A stretch of 64,000 nucleotides of DNA from Aureispira sp964404215 (GCA_964404215.1 CAYOJF010000002.1:30176-94175); one strand, 5' to 3'; positions 9,016 through 18,317 are shown, counted from the first letter of the stretch. Notes: generated from the letters alone by a model not told the origin. A program made the numbers and translations.

Positions 9016-9598
9016 ACAGTTTAGTTTATTTCTATTTATAAGTAGTTTTCTACTGAGTTGCAATAGCAATCCCGTAGAAACTGCTTTATTAGAAACTCCT
9101 ACATCTAATATTACACTAGATAAAGAGAATCTATCCCTAGATGCTAAAAGAGGTCTTTTTCTATGGAAAAAAAAACCATTTAGTGGTATTAGTACCCTAC
9201 ATCAAATGGAAGTATTAGTCGAAGAAATACACTTTCATCAAGGAAAGAAACAAGGTAGTTTCAAAAAGTGGTTTGATGACGGAACATTAAGTTTTGAAGC
9301 TTATTATCACCAAGGAAAAAAAGATAGTATCTGTAAAAGTTGGTGGAGAAATGGTCAACTCCGAAGTTTATCCAACTTTGACAATGGCATTCCTAACGGC
9401 AAACAATACTCTTGGTATGATACAGGGGAAAAATTCAAAGAAACAAACCTTGAATATGGAAAAGAAAAAGGACTCCAAAAAGCTTGGCGAAAAAATGGAA
9501 CAATTTACAATAATTATGAAGCAAAAGATGGACGTATATTTGGACTCAAAAGAGCAAATCTCTGTTATGAAATCGAAGAAGAAGATATTAAACGTTAA
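9002..9598 (+). CDS. YwqK-family (MORN-like repeat) lipoprotein
   Basis: The probable start is the ATG at 9002, giving 198 residues with a lipoprotein signal (FISSFLLSCNSN, Cys about residue 19); the longer upstream frame lacks a signal. Then come about four ~23-residue repeats of the MORN_2/YwqK type: GKKQGSFKKWFDDGTLS, GKKDSICKSWWRNGQLRSL, GIPNGKQYSWYDTGEKFKE and GKEKGLQKAWRKNGTIY. The family was named for the YwqK antitoxin, but in Bacteroidota most members are envelope repeat proteins, and no toxin is seen here. The start overlaps the (restored) YHYH gene by 14 bases and the end overlaps the SCO gene by 32 bases, so the three form a tightly coupled operon. Confidence 0.8.
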   Translation: MAFNKQFSLFLFISSFLLSCNSNPVETALLETPTSNITLDKENLSLDAKRGLFLWKKKPFSGISTLHQMEVLVEEIHFHQGKKQGSFKKWFDDGTLSFEAYYHQGKKDSICKSWWRNGQLRSLSNFDNGIPNGKQYSWYDTGEKFKETNLEYGKEKGLQKAWRKNGTIYNNYEAKDGRIFGLKRANLCYEIEEEDIKR

Positions 9599-10235
9599 TC
9601 TACTTTTTTTTTTATTATTGGTAATGTTTAGCTGTGATTCGTCAGAGATTAAGACTACTACTAGCAAACCAATCCTTCCCTTTTATCAAGATGCTTCTTT
9701 CACTCCTCAATGGTTAGAAAACTTTCCGAACAAAGATACTTTTCATCACATTAGCCCTTTTCAGTTAATCAATCAAGAAGGAAAGGAGATTAATAATGAA
9801 ACATTTGCAGGCAAAATATATATTGCAGACTTCTTTTTTACTTTCTGTCCTGGCATTTGTCCCAAAATGACCAACAATATGCTCTCGTTACAAGACACCT
9901 TTCTCCACGACAACAGTGTTTTGTTACTCTCCCACTCTGTCACCCCTACTAGAGACTCTGTCCCTATCCTCCAGCAATATGCCGATCGAAAAGGTATCCT
10001 AAAAGGAAAATGGCATTTAGTTACGGGAAACAAAAAGACGATCTATCGCTTAGGACGAAAAGATTACTTTATAGAAGAAAACTTAGGTTTAGAAAAAGAA
10101 GAAGATGCCTTTTTGCATACCGAAAACTTTGTTTTAGTAGATAAAAACGGCTTCTTGAGAGGTATCTATAATGGTCTGAATAAGGCAGCTCTTCAGCAAC
10201 TCATAAAAGATGTTCGAACATTGCAACAAGAATAA
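9567..10235 (+). CDS. SCO1/SenC-family lipoprotein (copper-binding thioredoxin fold)
   Basis: A 222-residue lipoprotein counted from the ATG at 9567, which gives a basic N-terminus, a hydrophobic stretch and a lipobox Cys at residue 23. The SCO signature is present: CPGIC with Cys94 and Cys98 after a FFFTF strand, and the third copper ligand His184 in the HTENFVLVDKNG strand. The length is usual for the family. SCO proteins deliver copper to the CuA site of cytochrome oxidase or act as thiol reductases. A YHYH-YwqK-SCO grouping suggests an envelope redox/copper role for the operon, which is inference. The ORF extends upstream in the same frame, but that part lies inside the YwqK coding region and gives no signal peptide. 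Confidence 0.88.
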   Translation: MKSKKKILNVNLLFFLLLVMFSCDSSEIKTTTSKPILPFYQDASFTPQWLENFPNKDTFHHISPFQLINQEGKEINNETFAGKIYIADFFFTFCPGICPKMTNNMLSLQDTFLHDNSVLLLSHSVTPTRDSVPILQQYADRKGILKGKWHLVTGNKKTIYRLGRKDYFIEENLGLEKEEDAFLHTENFVLVDKNGFLRGIYNGLNKAALQQLIKDVRTLQQE

Positions 10236-10370
10236 AAAATACATCTATTCATACTAAAAATATTCCTTCTAAAAACTTCCTTTTTAACCACCTACTCCAA
10301 ATAGGTTTTCGCCCTTGTGTGTTAAAAAATAATAAAATTACGTTTTATATTTTCTTTTTCTGTAGTATGC

Positions 10371-10423
10371 TTCGTTTTACAAAACGAATAGAGTATGACA
10401 ATTCTCTATTCACTATTAGAGAA
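10371..10423 (+). promoter_or_regulatory. Hairpins with mutually exclusive pairing upstream of the 1206-residue OMP gene
   Basis: A perfect hairpin TTCGTTTT/AAAACGAA (10371-10378 with 10381-10388) is followed by three arms: AATAGAG (10387-10393), CTCTATT (10404-10410) and TAGAGAA (10417-10423). The middle arm can pair with the first (CTCTATT) or, shifted by two, with the third (TTCTCTA), but not with both. This resembles an attenuator-like switch in the leader, 70-120 bases before the start at 10491. Seen by eye; no regulatory role is demonstrated. Confidence 0.3.
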
Positions 10424-10490
10424 GTTGTTCAATGTTTCTATCTATCCCTACAAACAGAAACACTTAACAACTTTAGATTTAAAATTCTAA

Positions 10491-13400
10491 ATGAAGTATA
10501 CGCTTTACTATCTACTTTTTTTTTCAATTTGGATAACTGCCTCTTTGCAGACAACCTCTCTATATGCCCAAACCGACTCAATTCCAACTCGTCCCAAATC
10601 CTACAGTAATTGGAGAACAAAATCAATCGTAGCCCAAGACACCGTTCTATTGGATAGCCTTTCTGTCTTTCCAAATTCAGTTTTGATTACGACTAGTACA
10701 GGCAGCTTATTAATAGATAGTACCTACTCTGTTCAGTCCAATCAACTAATTTTCCATACACTACCAGAAGACAGCCTACTGAAGGTTCGTTATCGTGTCC
10801 TCCCTTATGCGATACATCAAACTAGACAACATAAAGATCTTTCCAAAATAGGAACAGCCCTACAATATGACGGCTTAATTGGAACGCCCTACACCTACAA
10901 CCCATTTGCCAAATCAGGCATAGATGCTTTCAATTTCAATGACTTAGACTATAGTGGTGTATTTGCCAGAGGAGTCTCTTTAGGTAATAATCAAGATCTA
11001 ATTCTCAACTCTAATTTCAATATGCAAGTAGCAGGCAAACTAGGAGATATTGAGATACTAGGTGCCATATCAGATAACAATGTCCCTCTACAACCCGAAG
11101 GAAATACACAACAGTTACAGGATTTTGATCGGATTTTTATACAATTCAAATATGGTCGCCAAAAACTATTAGCTGGAGATTATGACTTAAAACGACCAGA
11201 AGGCAGTTATTTTGTCAATTATTTTAGACGGCTACAAGGAGGACAACTCCAAACAGACATAAAATTGGGTAAAAAACAACGCCTAAAAACAGATGTTAGT
11301 TTTGCTGTATCGCAAGGTACTTTTGCTCGAAATACAATAGAAGGTCAAGAAGGAAATCAAGGCCCTTATCGTTTGGAAGGAAATAATGGAGAGCGTTTTA
11401 TCATTGTGGTGGCGGGTACAGAACGTGTTTTTATAGATGGTAAACTATTGACTCGTGGTGATGATAACGACTATACGATTGATTACAATTTAGGAGAAAT
11501 CATATTCTCTCCTAACCAATTAATTACAAAAGACAAACGTATACAAATTGAATTTAGCTACACCGATTTGGAATATCTTCGAACCTTAGCTACTGCCAAT
11601 ACAACTCTAGAACGAGAAAAATTTAACATCCGATTCAACTTCTATTCTGAGCAAGATGCTAAAGGGCAAGTAGCAGGCGATTCGTTGTCTGATCCTGCCA
11701 AACAAGTACTGACACAAATTGGAGACAATGTCAATCAGGCATTCATTTCAGGTATTTCGATCCCTGCCGAAACAGAAGAAAACACAGGAAGTATTTTCTA
11801 CAAACTTATTGATACTACCATTGGTAGTTTCACCTTTGATTCTGTTTTGGTTTATTCCACCAACCCTGATTCAGCCATCTATGCCGCTCGGTTTTCTCAA
11901 ATAACCAATGGGGGAGATTATATTCGTGTCCAAAATGGAGCCAATGGTGTTGTTTATCGCTGGGTAGGCATTGATACTCTAACAGGTGAATACAAAGGTA
12001 CACACCGACCTGTTCGCCTACTATCCACCCCCAAACAACAGCAATTATTCAATATTGGGACAGATGTCAAAATTGGTAAAAATGCAACTCTATCTGCTGA
12101 CTTAGCATTGAGTAATAAAGATCAAAATACTTTTTCAGATATCGGTAATGAAGATAATCAAGGTATTGCTGGTCGGTTAAGTTATCGTCAGATCATTCCC
12201 ATTTTCAACCCCAAAAAAGAAATCAAAGACTCTACGCCAGCTTCCTCCAATCTAGAAATAAAAGGACATTATGAATATCTCCAAAAAGAGTTTGAATTTG
12301 TAGAACCTTACCGTACCCGTGAGTTTGCTAGAGACTGGAACATTGACAATCAAGCTCCTTCTCAAGAACACTGGTATAGGGCATCTGTTTATCTCAAAGA
12401 CCGAAAATGGGGGCAACTAGGTTACGAATTTAGTGGACTCAATAAAGATACCATTTATAATGGATTTCGTCATACACTGAATATCAACACCAAATGGAAA
12501 GGGCTAGCCATTCAGAGTAATAGTAGTTTATTGCAAAATACAACTCATGAAGAACAGGGAACCTTTTTACGTCCTAAAGTAGATATTTCTTATACCTTCA
12601 AAAAACTGGCTAACTGGAAAATAGGTGCTTATTTTGAACAAGAATATAATGCCCGAATAGATCAACAAACCGACAGCCTATTTGCCAATAGTTTCTACTA
12701 CAATGTATTCAAGGCTTATTCCGAAATCATTGCTAGCAAAAATTTGGAAATTAGAACTTCCTATGCTCGTCGATATGACTACAGTCCTATTGCCAAAAAT
12801 TTCCTGACCAATGCCATTGCTGATGATATTAATCTTAGTGGCAAGTGGCAACAGTCTAAAAGCTCTGCTCTGGAATGGAATTTCAATTATAGAAACCTCA
12901 CTATAGAAAACGATAGCCTGACCACTCAAGAACCAAAAGAAACCTATCTAGGTCGATTAGAATATGTTCTAAATGTTAAACGAGGGTTTATTCGCTCTAA
13001 TACAATCTACGAGTTAGGGGCCGGGCAACAACAAAAGATCGAATATAATTATGTCCAAGTAGACAAAGGACAAGGGACTCATATTTGGGTAGACCGAAAT
13101 AGTGATGAGGTACAACAAATCAATGAATTTGAACTGGCTAATTTTCAAGATCAAGCCGATTACATTCGTGTCACACTACTAACGGGTGAGTTTATCAAAA
13201 CAAATAATGTCTCGCTAAGTCAAAGTTTGACCATTCGACCTAGTGTCCTACTCAAAAAAAATAAGAAAAATAAAAAAGGAAAAACTCCAATTGGTATTAC
13301 ATTTCTAAAAAAAATCACTAGTCGCACAATATTCAAAATTGACAGAAGAACTTTTGCTAACGCTGCTCAGATTCTAGCGATTAACCCTTTCCAATTGGAT

Positions 13401-14111
13401 GTAGTCGATAGTTCTTTAGTGTCTGTCTCTTCCAATATTCGCAATAATATTTTCTTCAATCGATCAGGCAATTATAGCATAGAATTTGGGCAGTCCGATA
13501 GTAGAAGTAAAACCTTATTAACTACTGGTTTTGATAGTAGGAGCTTTTCAGAATATGTCTTGCGTCAGCGACTAAACTTCAGAAAAAAACGTTCTAAAGC
13601 AAAAAAGAATAAGTCTTTTCTAAGACATATCAAGCTGCAAGCACAATTGGAAGCTGGCATTGGTAATCAAGGTAATAGTTCTGAGTTTTTTCCTGAGCGA
13701 GATTACAGCCTGCAGTTCTACAAAATAGAGCCACAATTTACGGTTTTATATCAGCGTTTTTTGAGAGTAATCTTCAAATACAAATACGATCGTAAAGAAA
13801 ATCAGGTTGGTAATATGGAGCTATTAGAAAGCCATGATTTGACGACTGAGATCACCTTCAACCGTCTTTCTAAAACCAATATTAAGGCTAGTATTTCTTA
13901 TGTTAATTTAGCCTTTGATGGCGACGTAACGACCCCTGTTGGCTATGCAATGGCAGCAGGTTTACAAACAGGCAATAATTTCCTATGGACGATTTCCGTC
14001 AACCAAGCTCTATCTAAAAATATCCAAATGATTATTAGCTATGAAGGTCGATCTACTGGTACCGCTCCCGTTGTACATGTTGGTCGAGCTCAAATCCGAG
14101 CGACGTTTTAA
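10491..14111 (+). CDS. Large outer-membrane beta-barrel-like protein (1206 aa), unknown function
   Basis: The signal peptide ends near residue 26 (TTSLYAQTD). The N-terminal ~340 residues contain motifs recalled from SprA-like and related Bacteroidota surface proteins: NVPLQPEGNTQQLQDFDRIFIQ, a GTERVFIDGKLLTRGDDNDY beta unit and YNLGEIIFSPN. The rest is a long run of alternating polar and hydrophobic strands with many Tyr and Arg, ending in RAQIRATF, a C-terminal Phe like the beta-signal of outer-membrane proteins. About half the length of SprA, so it is probably not the T9SS translocon itself. A large barrel or a barrel plus periplasmic beta domain is the best description. No neighbour gives its role. 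Confidence 0.75.
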   Translation: MKYTLYYLLFFSIWITASLQTTSLYAQTDSIPTRPKSYSNWRTKSIVAQDTVLLDSLSVFPNSVLITTSTGSLLIDSTYSVQSNQLIFHTLPEDSLLKVRYRVLPYAIHQTRQHKDLSKIGTALQYDGLIGTPYTYNPFAKSGIDAFNFNDLDYSGVFARGVSLGNNQDLILNSNFNMQVAGKLGDIEILGAISDNNVPLQPEGNTQQLQDFDRIFIQFKYGRQKLLAGDYDLKRPEGSYFVNYFRRLQGGQLQTDIKLGKKQRLKTDVSFAVSQGTFARNTIEGQEGNQGPYRLEGNNGERFIIVVAGTERVFIDGKLLTRGDDNDYTIDYNLGEIIFSPNQLITKDKRIQIEFSYTDLEYLRTLATANTTLEREKFNIRFNFYSEQDAKGQVAGDSLSDPAKQVLTQIGDNVNQAFISGISIPAETEENTGSIFYKLIDTTIGSFTFDSVLVYSTNPDSAIYAARFSQITNGGDYIRVQNGANGVVYRWVGIDTLTGEYKGTHRPVRLLSTPKQQQLFNIGTDVKIGKNATLSADLALSNKDQNTFSDIGNEDNQGIAGRLSYRQIIPIFNPKKEIKDSTPASSNLEIKGHYEYLQKEFEFVEPYRTREFARDWNIDNQAPSQEHWYRASVYLKDRKWGQLGYEFSGLNKDTIYNGFRHTLNINTKWKGLAIQSNSSLLQNTTHEEQGTFLRPKVDISYTFKKLANWKIGAYFEQEYNARIDQQTDSLFANSFYYNVFKAYSEIIASKNLEIRTSYARRYDYSPIAKNFLTNAIADDINLSGKWQQSKSSALEWNFNYRNLTIENDSLTTQEPKETYLGRLEYVLNVKRGFIRSNTIYELGAGQQQKIEYNYVQVDKGQGTHIWVDRNSDEVQQINEFELANFQDQADYIRVTLLTGEFIKTNNVSLSQSLTIRPSVLLKKNKKNKKGKTPIGITFLKKITSRTIFKIDRRTFANAAQILAINPFQLDVVDSSLVSVSSNIRNNIFFNRSGNYSIEFGQSDSRSKTLLTTGFDSRSFSEYVLRQRLNFRKKRSKAKKNKSFLRHIKLQAQLEAGIGNQGNSSEFFPERDYSLQFYKIEPQFTVLYQRFLRVIFKYKYDRKENQVGNMELLESHDLTTEITFNRLSKTNIKASISYVNLAFDGDVTTPVGYAMAAGLQTGNNFLWTISVNQALSKNIQMIISYEGRSTGTAPVVHVGRAQIRATF

Positions 14112-14156
14112 GAGAATGATTAAAGGTTAGTCAATCACTTGAAAAAAGTGACATTT

Positions 14157-15404
14157 TCAACGCTTTATCAATTGCTGGTGCTTTTCAAATCCTTTGTCAT
14201 TAGATATATTCAAAATATATGTGCCCGATGGCAATTTATTTGGGAGTTTTAAGATAATCGAATGCCTCCCCTCTTCCAGACTGACTTCTTCTTCATAAAC
14301 GACCTGTCCTGTAATATTCAAAAATTTAAAGATAAACCTAGTAGTTAAGTTATGATTAGGAATCTCAATTCGTAATTCATCTTCAAAAGGATTAGGATAA
14401 ATAATATACCGGTCTTCTATTCCGTTAAAAGTAATCACTTTCATATTTGTGAAGACAACAGTTCCATCCATCTTTCTCAATTGTAATCTATAATAGTTAT
14501 CACCTAAAGCAGGAGAAATATGAATATAATCTCCTATCAACTCTATCTTCAATTCGGCTATTTCACTAAAAGTAATCCCATCTGTAGAATGTTCTATTAC
14601 TAAGTTTTCGTAGTTCCCAATATCTCCTAAGTCCCATTTTAGGTAAGAGTTATTCTTGTTTATAGAGTTAACTTCCAATACTTTTAGAGTCATATCTAAT
14701 AATACATCTACCTCTACAGAGACATCATCAATCAAATAATACCCACCTAGATTTGCTAATGCACAACCAGCCCCTGCCACTATATTTGAATTAGTAGCTG
14801 CGTCATCAACAAAATTACCAATAGTCAAATATTCTTCGCCTCCTAGTGCTGTATAAGTTCTAGAAATTAATGTCCATCCCATATTTTTGGTAATAATGGG
14901 ACTACTAATTTGAGGAATAGTAGATATAATAGGTTGATTACCTGGCTGAGAAATATTTCCACCAATGAAACAATCAAGTCCATCTGTTTCATATTTACTA
15001 TTAGGGGAACATGATACATAATACTCTACTCTGTAGGTTGTCCCTACTACCAAAGGTGCTGTTAGTCTAATCTGAATATACTCTCTACAGTTAGGGCAAG
15101 CATCATATTGTGTTATAATGCCGCTAGCAGCTGCTCCATTATGAGCCAACAATGTACCCGCCAATGCACCTAACCCAGGCAGAGATACAGCACAAGTACC
15201 TAGTGTAGAAGCACAAGAATGTAATAAGTCGGGTGTAGTAATCGCTCCATTTGGTCTATCCCACCCTGTTGCATTAGTAATTTGGCTCAAACCAGAAGGA
15301 CAGTTTGAAATTGATTCAAAACTAGGATTAGGAACTAAGTTTTGAGCTGTTGAAGAGTTGCACAATGATGCAAAAACCACAAAAAATATTACTACTCGAT
15401 ACAT
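14157..15404 (-). CDS. T9SS type A sorting-domain secreted protein
   Basis: A 415-residue cargo protein with a signal peptide (cleavage near STAQN), then the common Bacteroidota NLVPNPSFE domain (carbohydrate-binding/jelly-roll-like, about residues 23-230), a ~90-residue beta domain with an ENLVIEHSTDGITFSEIAE motif (a fibronectin-like pre-sorting domain), and a type A sorting domain: IYPNPFEDELRIEI, LNITGQVVYEEEV, LPSGTYILNISN and a terminal basic strand. It should be exported by T9SS and attached to the cell surface. It is convergent with the large OMP gene and separated from it by 45 bases containing only a weak 6-bp hairpin (14135-14151). Confidence 0.85.
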   Translation of the reverse strand: MYRVVIFFVVFASLCNSSTAQNLVPNPSFESISNCPSGLSQITNATGWDRPNGAITTPDLLHSCASTLGTCAVSLPGLGALAGTLLAHNGAAASGIITQYDACPNCREYIQIRLTAPLVVGTTYRVEYYVSCSPNSKYETDGLDCFIGGNISQPGNQPIISTIPQISSPIITKNMGWTLISRTYTALGGEEYLTIGNFVDDAATNSNIVAGAGCALANLGGYYLIDDVSVEVDVLLDMTLKVLEVNSINKNNSYLKWDLGDIGNYENLVIEHSTDGITFSEIAELKIELIGDYIHISPALGDNYYRLQLRKMDGTVVFTNMKVITFNGIEDRYIIYPNPFEDELRIEIPNHNLTTRFIFKFLNITGQVVYEEEVSLEEGRHSIILKLPNKLPSGTYILNISNDKGFEKHQQLIKR

Positions 15405-15631
15405 ATTATCTTTTCATTCATAAACAATACTATAAAATTAAATAGATAGTTTTGTATTAACCATATAGAATGAATAACCGTCCTAATTGGATGTACAAGT
15501 GCTTAAGTAGCAAGGCAGAATAAATAATACGTGATAAGTGGAATTACAGAGGTTTTTGTGATGTAATGAGGTATGAGCGAATGAATCTGCAAGATGAATA
15601 GATGCTCTATTTTTTCATGTATGAATTCTGA

Positions 15632-16831
15632 CTAAATAATTTTAAGATGCTCTTTCAACACTTGCTCTGCTATCAAAAACGAGTCCCATTGGTCATCTCT
15701 TAGTGCATAATCCCTTTCCACTTTATGATTTATATTACTAGCTAGTAATTGTTGGTAATACTTTTTTGCTCTTGTCCAGTCTTTTTTATGTTCTACTAAT
15801 GCCGTTATCATAACTACTAAACGATACACTAATGGTTCTTGTCGGATTGACTTTTCATACAATTCCAATCCTTTATCTATTTCTCCTAGCTCGTCAATAT
15901 ACAACTCTCCCAAATTACCCAGCAAATAAGCATTATCAGGTTCGATCACCAACCCACGCTGGTAAGCTGCTTCGGCTTCTCTATACTTTCGAGCTGAATT
16001 CCAAAGGTAATCTGCCCAAGTATTCCAAACAAGTGCATCGTTAGGGTGTGTTTGCGTTAAGTCTTTGATGATTTGACGAGCCTCTTCGATATAATCTCCT
16101 CCTATTAAAATACAGATTGATGCAATATTTCTCAAATATACCTTACTAGTCGGTCTGATCTTTAAAGCTTCTTTATAACAAGTATATGCCTTTTGATAAT
16201 TGCCTAATTTTTTATAGAGTAATCCTAAGTTCAATGAAGCATTACTTTCTTTTGGGTTAATCGCTAATACTTGGTTATAGTAAGAAATAACCTCATCAAC
16301 AGGAGCTGTTCTCTGTACTTGCAATAAATGAGCGAGATAGAATAATGTAGATTCATCATTGGGGTTAGCCGCTAAAGCTATCCGATAGTAAATTTCAACT
16401 AAATCAAGATGTTCTTTATATTGATAGTGCAGTAGTTTGCCAATATCTCTATAATGCAAGCTATAATGACGATTGTTAGCAATCAGGTCTGCAAATTCAC
16501 CCCTAATATTCTCATGCTGAATTACCAATTTTCGTACTGCTAATGTATATTCATTGTAAAATCTTAACTGGCTAAATATTTTAAATCCTTCATTCCAGAC
16601 TTTCATTTTTTGTTCCCCGTGTGCTTCCAACAACCAAGCATATACTTTGGATTGCCAGTTGGGATTGGGATGAAGATAGGCAACCAAAATTAATTCTAGA
16701 TTCAATACAGAAGCAGTGCCTTTAGGTGCATTCAACAATAAGGTTAAGCCAAGTTCTAAACTACTTTCATCTTCACTTAATAGTAATCTAGATAGATTTG
16801 CCAACTCCTGTAGATTCAATTTTTTTGCCAT
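15632..16831 (-). CDS. Tetratricopeptide-repeat protein
   Basis: A 399-residue soluble protein with no signal peptide. TPR units are visible from about residue 130: NPNDESTLFYLAHLLQ, NPKESNASLNLGLLYKKLGN, RPTSKVYLRNIAS, HPNDALVWNTWADYLW, EPDNAYLLGNLGELY and a last unit around QEPLVYRLVVMIT. The consensus Gly/Ala/Tyr/Pro positions fit canonical 34-residue TPRs, so a scaffold role is likely. Its start overlaps the NRDE gene by 44 bases, so it is the last gene of an ABC-NRDE-TPR operon. The partner bound is unknown. Confidence 0.8.
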   Translation of the reverse strand: MAKKLNLQELANLSRLLLSEDESSLELGLTLLLNAPKGTASVLNLELILVAYLHPNPNWQSKVYAWLLEAHGEQKMKVWNEGFKIFSQLRFYNEYTLAVRKLVIQHENIRGEFADLIANNRHYSLHYRDIGKLLHYQYKEHLDLVEIYYRIALAANPNDESTLFYLAHLLQVQRTAPVDEVISYYNQVLAINPKESNASLNLGLLYKKLGNYQKAYTCYKEALKIRPTSKVYLRNIASICILIGGDYIEEARQIIKDLTQTHPNDALVWNTWADYLWNSARKYREAEAAYQRGLVIEPDNAYLLGNLGELYIDELGEIDKGLELYEKSIRQEPLVYRLVVMITALVEHKKDWTRAKKYYQQLLASNINHKVERDYALRDDQWDSFLIAEQVLKEHLKII

Positions 16832-17528
16832 CTTTCCATTCTATTTTAAAATGTGTCGTTGTATCGTTGACCAAACTCTGATAATCTATTTTAAGATCAT
16901 CTTGATGACGAAGAATAGTTGTAATACTGACTGTTCTGACTACATTTCTATTCATTATTAGACCTTGTTCTGGATACTCACTGCCTGCATTTCTATGAAA
17001 ATCATGAATATCTCTTGCTGTTAATACAGATTGTCTTTCTGCTATAAAAGCACGAAACCATTTCCGTCTTTGTTCTTTCCATTTTTCTGTGTACAACATA
17101 CTAGCAGACCAAATATGGGGTTGAGTCCTATCCAATTCTTTCAAATATCTACTTTGAGTATCCCATCTAAAATCCCACAATTGTTGATCTGATCGTATGA
17201 TCAATGTAAATGGCTGTACTCCTTCTAAATCGTATTCATCAAAGAAATGCATCAAATTACGGCTCTTTAGTGCATCTAAAACAACCACTCCTCGACTCTT
17301 ACCTTGGGAAGGCTCATAAGGAGTTTTTTCGAAAGCTCCATTCAATAAACTAACGGTTCTATTGTCCTCACTCACTCCTATCCAAGATCCGCCACTAGTA
17401 GGTTCTAAAGGATAAACCAACCCCTCTGAGTGAATAATTCCTTTTGCTTTTCGGTTAGGGCTCTCGTCTCGATTGTGTGTCCACCAATAATCATTGATCC
17501 CTTTGGGAATGTATGTTAAAGTACACAT
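16788..17528 (-). CDS. NRDE (TANGO2-like) family protein
   Basis: A 246-residue member of the NRDE/TANGO2 family: Cys2 next to the start codon, then HNRDESPNRKA (about residues 18-28), GGSWIGVSEDNRTVSLLNG, and PFTLIIRSD. Family members start with a conserved Cys that resembles the nucleophile of N-terminal-nucleophile hydrolases; the human homologue TANGO2 is linked to membrane-lipid and heme handling. The ATG overlaps the stop of the ABC ATPase gene by one base (TAATG), and the downstream TPR gene begins inside it, so all three are co-translated. Activity of this family is not established. Confidence 0.85.
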   Translation of the reverse strand: MCTLTYIPKGINDYWWTHNRDESPNRKAKGIIHSEGLVYPLEPTSGGSWIGVSEDNRTVSLLNGAFEKTPYEPSQGKSRGVVVLDALKSRNLMHFFDEYDLEGVQPFTLIIRSDQQLWDFRWDTQSRYLKELDRTQPHIWSASMLYTEKWKEQRRKWFRAFIAERQSVLTARDIHDFHRNAGSEYPEQGLIMNRNVVRTVSITTILRHQDDLKIDYQSLVNDTTTHFKIEWKDGKKIESTGVGKSI

Positions 17529-18175
17529 TAACCTCTTTTTTTGACTTCTGAGAGTAAAATTTTATTTTGAAATAAAGCCTTCAGCCTCTGATCGTGTGTT
17601 ACGATAATAAGTGTCGCATTAGAATTCTTACTTTGCTCGAGTAACAAGTTTACTACTTCTTGACAATTGACATCATCCAAACTAGAGGTGGGTTCATCCG
17701 CTAATATCAGTGCTGGTTGGTTGACCAATGCCCTCGCAATTGAAGCTCTTTGTCTCTCCCCTAAACTCAATTGCTGTGGTTTTTCGTTAGCCTTGTCTCC
17801 TATGTTCAATCGGTCCAATAATGTATGAATGACTTCTTTATCCTGTGGCATGCCTGCTAAATATTGTGCCGTCAACAAATTCTCTTCGATCGTTAATGCT
17901 TTTATCAAATGTGATTGCTGAAAGACGATTCCAATATTTTGCCCTCTAAAATAATCCAGCTCATTCATCTGCAATGCTGTCAATTCTTCCTCTTTGACTA
18001 CAATACGTCCTCCTGTAGGTTGTAGTAGGCCTCCCAAAAGATGTAGCAGGGTGCTTTTTCCACATCCTGACTGCCCTAATATCAACCAATGACTACCTTG
18101 TTTACAATCCATGTCAGGGAATTGAAATTGAGCCATTCCATCATAGCGAAAAGTTAAGTTATTTGTTTGTATCAT
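17528..18175 (-). CDS. ABC transporter ATP-binding protein (LolD/MacB-type)
   Basis: A 215-residue stand-alone ABC ATPase. Walker A is GQSGCGKS (residues 34-41), Q-loop FQQSHL (85-90), signature LSLGERQ (136-142), Walker B ILADEPTSSLD (157-167) and an H-loop THD near 197. The short size and EPTSSLD are typical of the LolD/FtsE/MacB group, which works with an FtsX-like permease. No permease is encoded nearby; the operon instead continues with NRDE and TPR genes, so the membrane partner must be elsewhere or the grouping is lineage-specific. It heads the operon; no good -7 box was seen upstream. Confidence 0.88.
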   Translation of the reverse strand: MIQTNNLTFRYDGMAQFQFPDMDCKQGSHWLILGQSGCGKSTLLHLLGGLLQPTGGRIVVKEEELTALQMNELDYFRGQNIGIVFQQSHLIKALTIEENLLTAQYLAGMPQDKEVIHTLLDRLNIGDKANEKPQQLSLGERQRASIARALVNQPALILADEPTSSLDDVNCQEVVNLLLEQSKNSNATLIIVTHDQRLKALFQNKILLSEVKKRG

Positions 18176-18262
18176 TGTTTATTGTGTTTGTCTTTTATAC
18201 TAAGTAACAAATAAGAGCATGCTCTATAAAATTGAAGTAGTTTATATACCCTCCCAAAATAC

Positions 18263-18293
18263 AAAAAAAGGGAGACACCTCTCGGTATCTCCC
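18263..18293 (-). terminator. Rho-independent terminator of the beta-helix adhesin gene
   Basis: On the minus strand, a 10-bp stem (GGGAGATACC pairing with GGTGTCTCCC, one internal mismatch) with a four-base loop is followed by a run of seven T bases. It ends the transcript 25 bases after the adhesin stop codon at 18318. Confidence 0.85.
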
Positions 18294-18317
18294 TCTAATA
18301 TTAGAATCTATTCTTTT

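Noticed and set aside
9002..9598. YwqK-like gene as part of a toxin-antitoxin pair
   Set aside because: The name comes from the family label; the product is a lipoprotein with MORN-type repeats and no toxin gene is adjacent.
10319..10609. 96-residue ORF upstream of and overlapping the large OMP start
   Set aside because: It lies over the leader and the first codons of the OMP gene in another frame, has no recognisable domain, and its content is low-complexity Leu/Phe/Asn.
14135..14151. 6-bp hairpin TCACTT/AAGTGA between convergent genes
   Set aside because: Too short and without a clear T-run; chance is likely in AT-rich sequence.
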